Shown: piece by piece, positions 11,527-13,802 of the stretch
Position numbering within the stretch: position 1 is the stretch's first letter
How the letters are laid out: the number at the start of each line of letters is the position of its first letter
Assembly: GCA_028684345.1 (NCBI GenBank)
Contig: JAQUGB010000027.1
Location: forward strand, 1 to 13,802
Direction of reading: 5' to 3'
DNA from: Tepidiphilus sp.
GTDB lineage: Bacteria > Pseudomonadota > Gammaproteobacteria > Burkholderiales > Rhodocyclaceae
Length of the DNA: 13,802 nucleotides
Program-made: the position numbers and the translations under genes
Notes under the pieces: model-generated
Told to the model about the DNA's origin: nothing
Seen by the model: only the letters and a program-made list of their open reading frames with translations
Databases searched by the model: none

Positions 11527-12006
11527 ATGAACACCGCCACCTTCCCGACAACGTTGCCTTCGGCCGAAGACATCGCGCTCGCCCGCGAGTCCGGGCGCGT
11601 GCTCTCGACCGTGCTCCAGACCCGTGCCGAAACCCATCAGATCGACTTCCATGACGAGCAAGGCACCGTGCGCACCGTCTCGATCCCGACGTCGGCGTTA
11701 CGCCTGCTGCTCGACGTCCTGACCGAGATCGGTCGGGGCAATGCCGTGTCGATCATCCCCATCCATGCCGAGCTGACCACGCAGGAGGCTGCCGACGTGC
11801 TCAACGTCTCGCGACCTTTCCTCGTCCAGTTGCTGGAGCAAGGCGAGATTCCGTTCCACAAGGTCGGCACGCACCGGCGCGTGCGCTACCAGGACCTGAT
11901 CGACTACAAGAATCGCATCGACGCCAAACGTCGCAAGGCACTCGAGGAGCTGGCGGCCCAAGCCCAAGAGCTCGGCATGGGCCTCATAGGGAAGATCACG
12001 CGGTAG
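11527..12006 (+). CDS. Excisionase-type HTH antitoxin of a Tn3-borne PIN toxin pair, 3' end altered, toxin missing
   Basis: 159 residues. The N-terminal half (LPSAEDIALARESGRVLSTV, QTRAETHQIDF, IPTSALRLLLDVLTEIGRGN) is of a conserved type. Then comes a MerR/excisionase HTH_17 domain at about 85-135: ELTTQEAADVLNVSRPFLVQ, LLEQGEIPFHKVGTHRRVRY, QDLIDYKNRI. Proteins of this type are commonly encoded beside tnpR in Tn3-family transposons, just before a PIN-domain (VapC-like) toxin that overlaps the antitoxin stop. Here no PIN gene follows. The last residues (IGKITR) are read from the start of a mob segment running the other way, so the normal C-terminus has been replaced at a junction near 11988-11994. 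It is probably still a DNA-binding protein, now an orphan. The family pairing is from general knowledge and not proven here. Confidence 0.8.
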   Translation: MNTATFPTTLPSAEDIALARESGRVLSTVLQTRAETHQIDFHDEQGTVRTVSIPTSALRLLLDVLTEIGRGNAVSIIPIHAELTTQEAADVLNVSRPFLVQLLEQGEIPFHKVGTHRRVRYQDLIDYKNRIDAKRRKALEELAAQAQELGMGLIGKITR

Positions 12007-12270
12007 CGACACCTCGATCTCGCGGGCGAGCACGGCGTCGCCGCGCTTATGGTGCCGCTCAATGCGATTCCAGAACTCGGATCGATCGGCGCTGCCTCCG
12101 CCGGGCAGGATCAATTCGGTGTAGAGCACGCCACGCTTGCGCGTGTAGTCGTGCACTACACCGGTGCGCTCATCGACGATCTTCACGCCAGCGCGATAGG
12201 CCGCGGCCCCGGTCGCACTGCGGCCTTGGGCGCGGCTGATCGGCTTCATGCTGAGGTGGTAGATCGCCAA
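11992..12270 (-). pseudogene. mobA: MobA relaxase, N-terminal fragment (MOBQ family)
   Basis: The reverse strand from a TTG start at 12270 (GGAG upstream) reads LAIYHLSMKPISRAQGRSAT, then GAAAYRAGVKIVDERTGVVH, matching the start of RSF1010-type MobA/MobL relaxases. Tyr25 aligns with the catalytic Tyr25 of RSF1010 MobA. The fragment continues to about LAREIEVSLP and stops at the junction with the Tn3-borne antitoxin. The His-rich metal-binding motif lies beyond that point and is absent, as are the rest of the relaxase and any primase domain. The frame continues to 11698 only as antisense of the HTH gene (a roughly 190-residue chimera in total). It should not nick on its own. Confidence 0.87.
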
Positions 12271-12293
12271 GATACGCTCCGCGGGGTGGGGGT

Positions 12294-12314
12294 GTCGGGG
12301 GCGAAGCCCCTGAC
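12294..12314. other. Stem-loop between mobA and oriT
   Basis: GTCGGGGGC (12294-12302), loop GAA, GCCCCTGAC (12306-12314): a nine-pair stem with one G-U. It is just upstream of the mobA start, between it and oriT. It may affect mobA translation or oriT structure. Confidence 0.45.
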
Positions 12315-12320
12315 CGCACG

Positions 12321-12373
12321 GTAATCCCGAAGTGCCCCGAAGGGGCACGTAGGGATTACTCTAAGTGCGCCCT
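12321..12373 (+). other. oriT: Origin of transfer (oriT), RSF1010/MOBQ type
   Basis: Inverted repeat GTAATCCC (12321-12328) with GGGATTAC (12352-12359), and a nested stem GTGCCCC (12332-12338) with GGGGCAC (12342-12348). Three bases later comes TAAGTGCGCCCT (12362-12373), the conserved nic core of IncQ/MOBQ origins; by analogy the nick falls after TAAGTGCG. The oriT lies between divergent mobA and mobC-like genes, as in RSF1010. All recognisable parts are present, so the plasmid could be mobilised by a MOBQ relaxase supplied in trans. Confidence 0.9.
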
Positions 12374-12487
12374 TGCGGGTGTCATGGGGGAATCACCTGG
12401 GTGGCATTTTAGATCATCGGCATGATTTCGGCAACGCCAGACCACCAAATTAGAATATGTCGATCTAAATCGGATGAGGTGATCGGC

Positions 12488-12778
12488 ATGACCAAAGATC
12501 TCGACGAGCGTATCGCAGCGCTCGAGGAGAGGCTGCGACAGGCCAAAGAACGGAAAAAGATAATCGAGAAACGGCGAAGGGCGATCGAGTCGAGAAAGCG
12601 GCGCAGCGAGGACACGCGCCGGAAAATCCTCGTCGGTGCGATCGTCCTTGCCAAGGTCGAGAAAGGTGAAATGCGCCCCATCGTCGACAGGGAGGGACTG
12701 CTCGCGATGCTCGACGCGGAGCTCACGCGGGATGCCGATCGAGCGCTTTTTGGACTGCCACCCAAGCCGGCAAACTGA
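12488..12778 (+). CDS. MobC/TraD-like mobilisation accessory protein
   Basis: 96 residues from the ATG at 12488, which has GAGGTG upstream; an in-frame ATG at 12422 is less likely. The first half is a strongly charged coiled-coil-like helix (LDERIAALEERLRQAKERKK), followed by SEDTRRKILVGAIVLAKVEK and a C-terminal TRDADRALFGLPPKP. The KRR-x-DTRRKILVGA...DRALFGL pattern is that of small proteins (TraD/MobC type) encoded beside MOBQ relaxases, which help the relaxase at oriT. It diverges from mobA across oriT, the RSF1010 arrangement. It is complete although the relaxase is not. A TAGAAT (12451-12456) could be its -10. Confidence 0.8.
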   Translation: MTKDLDERIAALEERLRQAKERKKIIEKRRRAIESRKRRSEDTRRKILVGAIVLAKVEKGEMRPIVDREGLLAMLDAELTRDADRALFGLPPKPAN

Positions 12779-13002
12779 GTAACGATAGCGAGACCTTGGC
12801 GCGGCCCTGCCCGGCAGCAGACAAGATGACCGACCCCGTCCGTCCGCCCCAGAGCCGGACTTATCCCCAGAATCTGTGGATGGGAATGTGCGTCATCCGC
12901 CCCGCGGCGCGTCGGGCCGCGGCGCGCCCCGTCTGCCCAAGGTTTGGGCAGACGGGGCGCAATGGGGATCTTCCCTTCCCTCGCCAATGCCCGCCAAGGG
13001 CC
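12779..13002. other. Convergent intergenic region with long hairpin and DnaA-like boxes
   Basis: No gene. It contains TTATCCCCA (12861-12869, one mismatch to the DnaA consensus) followed 5 bp later by TGTGGATGG (an inverted, two-mismatch box), plus the 17-bp-stem hairpin at 12924-12960. It lies between the convergent mobC-like and kfrA genes. Confidence 0.5.
12924..12960. terminator. 17-bp perfect hairpin between convergent genes
   Basis: GCGCCCCGTCTGCCCAA (12924-12940), loop GGT, TTGGGCAGACGGGGCGC (12944-12960). Its position between two converging genes suggests a bidirectional transcription barrier. No T-run follows on either side, so it is not a classic intrinsic terminator and may have another role. 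Confidence 0.6.
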
Positions 13003-13710
13003 TCAAACGGACTTTGGCGCGGTTTTTTTGCCTCGGGTGGTCCCAGACCCTTTGCCAGCCCCCGATGACCCCGCTCCAGCCCCTTTGCCGCCCCCGGCAT
13101 CGGCCGGCTGCGGGATCCGGGCAAGGAGCGCGGCGGCGTGCTCCTTGATCGCCTCGAGCTGCCCGGACAGACGCGCGGCCTCCTCACGGGCATCGCCCGC
13201 CTGGCGCTGCGCCGCCTCGAGCGCATCCCGCAGCTCCTCGACCCGGTGCTCGAGCTCGGAGGCCCGCGTCTCGGCGGCAGCAAGCCTCGAGCGCAGCTCC
13301 CCGGCCTCGAGGCGCGCGGCCTGCTCCGAGGCCTCGAGCACGGCCAGGCGGGATTGCAGCGCCTCGAGCTGCTCGGCCAGACGATCGGCAAGCTCCGTGG
13401 CCTCTCCTCGCTCCGCCTCCATCTCGGCGCGGACGCGCGCGAGCGCCTCGCGCTCGGCCGCCAGCCGCGCATTCGCGAGCTCCAACGCCACGCCCCACAC
13501 CTCGGCCAGTCGCTCGGCCACCGCCGCCGGCGGTGGCTCACGCACCGGCGAGGCCTTCTCGGCCTGCCGCGCCTTCCACTCGTTCAACGCCGGCCCGATG
13601 GTGGTGTAGCTGCCGCCGATGCGCTGGCGCACGGCCTCCAGCGTCGGGCGCAGCCCCTCGGCGGCCAGCTCCTCGGCCGCGGCCCAAACCTGCTCCTTGG
13701 TGATCGCCAT
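13003..13710 (-). CDS. kfrA: KfrA-family DNA-binding coiled-coil protein
   Basis: 235 residues. The N-terminal KfrA_N DNA-binding domain is at about 1-60: MAITKEQVWAAAEELAAEGL, then RPTLEAVRQRIGGSYTTIGP and ALNEWKARQ. A long Ala/Glu/Arg/Leu coiled coil follows, from about 85 to 200 (EALARVRAEMEAERGEATEL and repeats of that type), then a Gly/Ser/Lys-rich tail (GAGSSGAGKGSGTTRGKK). KfrA proteins of IncP and related plasmids are autorepressed DNA-binding proteins that help stable maintenance, probably by forming filaments or multimers near the partition complex. The likely operator is the nested palindrome just upstream of the start. GGAG lies 8 bp before the ATG. This is the complete copy across the circle join. 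Confidence 0.9.
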   Translation of the reverse strand: MAITKEQVWAAAEELAAEGLRPTLEAVRQRIGGSYTTIGPALNEWKARQAEKASPVREPPPAAVAERLAEVWGVALELANARLAAEREALARVRAEMEAERGEATELADRLAEQLEALQSRLAVLEASEQAARLEAGELRSRLAAAETRASELEHRVEELRDALEAAQRQAGDAREEAARLSGQLEAIKEHAAALLARIPQPADAGGGKGAGAGSSGAGKGSGTTRGKKTAPKSV

Positions 13711-13802
13711 GAAGGATACTCCGGTAGTATGTAGTATGTAGCATACTACTACATACTACCGATCCTGCCGGCCGCCGCCCGCCCCACGCCGGGGCCCCTC
13801 AC
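13676..13802. repeat. Terminal direct repeat (right copy)
   Basis: Identical to 1-127; see that entry. Trimming one copy gives a 13,675-bp circle. Confidence 0.93.
13723..13760. promoter_or_regulatory. kfrA operator (right copy)
   Basis: The same nested palindrome as 48-85, 13 bp upstream of the complete kfrA gene. It is one site on the circle. Confidence 0.8.

Noticed and set aside
11698..12348. 216-codon minus strand frame read as one gene
   Set aside because: Only 11992-12270 resembles MobA; the remainder is antisense to the HTH antitoxin and upstream non-coding sequence.
12944..13734. Long + strand frames opposite kfrA
   Set aside because: Ser/Arg/Ala- and Leu/Gly/Arg-rich shadows of the KfrA coiled coil in GC-rich DNA.

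Overview
This window looks like a complete small circular plasmid, read once round with the join repeated. Bases 1-127 recur exactly as 13676-13802, so the unique circle is 13,675 bp. The protein families (RepA_C-type initiator, KfrA, MOBQ/RSF1010-type oriT, Tn3-type resolvase, IS1380-type transposase) and the GC-rich coding sequence suggest a beta- or gammaproteobacterial host. The exact genus cannot be read from the sequence. No metabolic, resistance or virulence cargo was recognised. Almost everything concerns keeping, copying or moving the plasmid.

Layout. 1-127: 5' end of kfrA and its nested-palindrome operator. 128-645: no convincing gene, but a run of eight GC-rich hairpins at 328-604, four with GNRA-type loops on the + strand. 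646-819: replication origin, with a perfect DnaA box, an AT-rich stretch and four 19-bp iterons in two pairs. 889-2118 (-): RepA. 2415-3430 (-): partition operon 1 (ParA plus a ribbon-helix-helix partner), flanked by two arrays of 8-bp repeats that share a GACGTCA core. 3529-3655: resolvase remnant. 3848-4933 (-): DUF1778/GNAT toxin-antitoxin pair and an orphan HTH antitoxin. 4997-5452 (+): unrecognised gene, divergent from the GNAT operon across a perfect palindrome. 5595-5825 (+): DUF433 antitoxin whose toxin is cut after codon 5 by an IS1380-family element (5837-7499) with a frameshifted transposase. 7727-8207 (-): RelBE-like pair. 8283-9185 (-): partition operon 2. 9305-9867 (-): ParE/RelE-like pair. 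10069-10652 (+): ParDE pair. 10662-12006: one end of a Tn3-family element with tnpR and an orphan HTH antitoxin. 11992-12778: remains of an RSF1010-like mobilisation region, with a truncated MobA relaxase, an apparently intact oriT and a divergent MobC/TraD-like gene. 13003-13710 (-): kfrA.

How it fits together. RepA with the iterons drives replication. Two ParA/RHH systems and KfrA would act in segregation. Four complete toxin-antitoxin pairs would penalise plasmid loss. Three antitoxins lack an intact partner: the HTH protein at 3848, the DUF433 protein at 5595 and the excisionase-type protein at 11527. At least two of these losses sit at visible rearrangement joints (an IS end and a Tn3/mob fusion). 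The plasmid therefore records repeated acquisition and decay of addiction modules. It has kept an oriT that could only be used with a relaxase supplied in trans.
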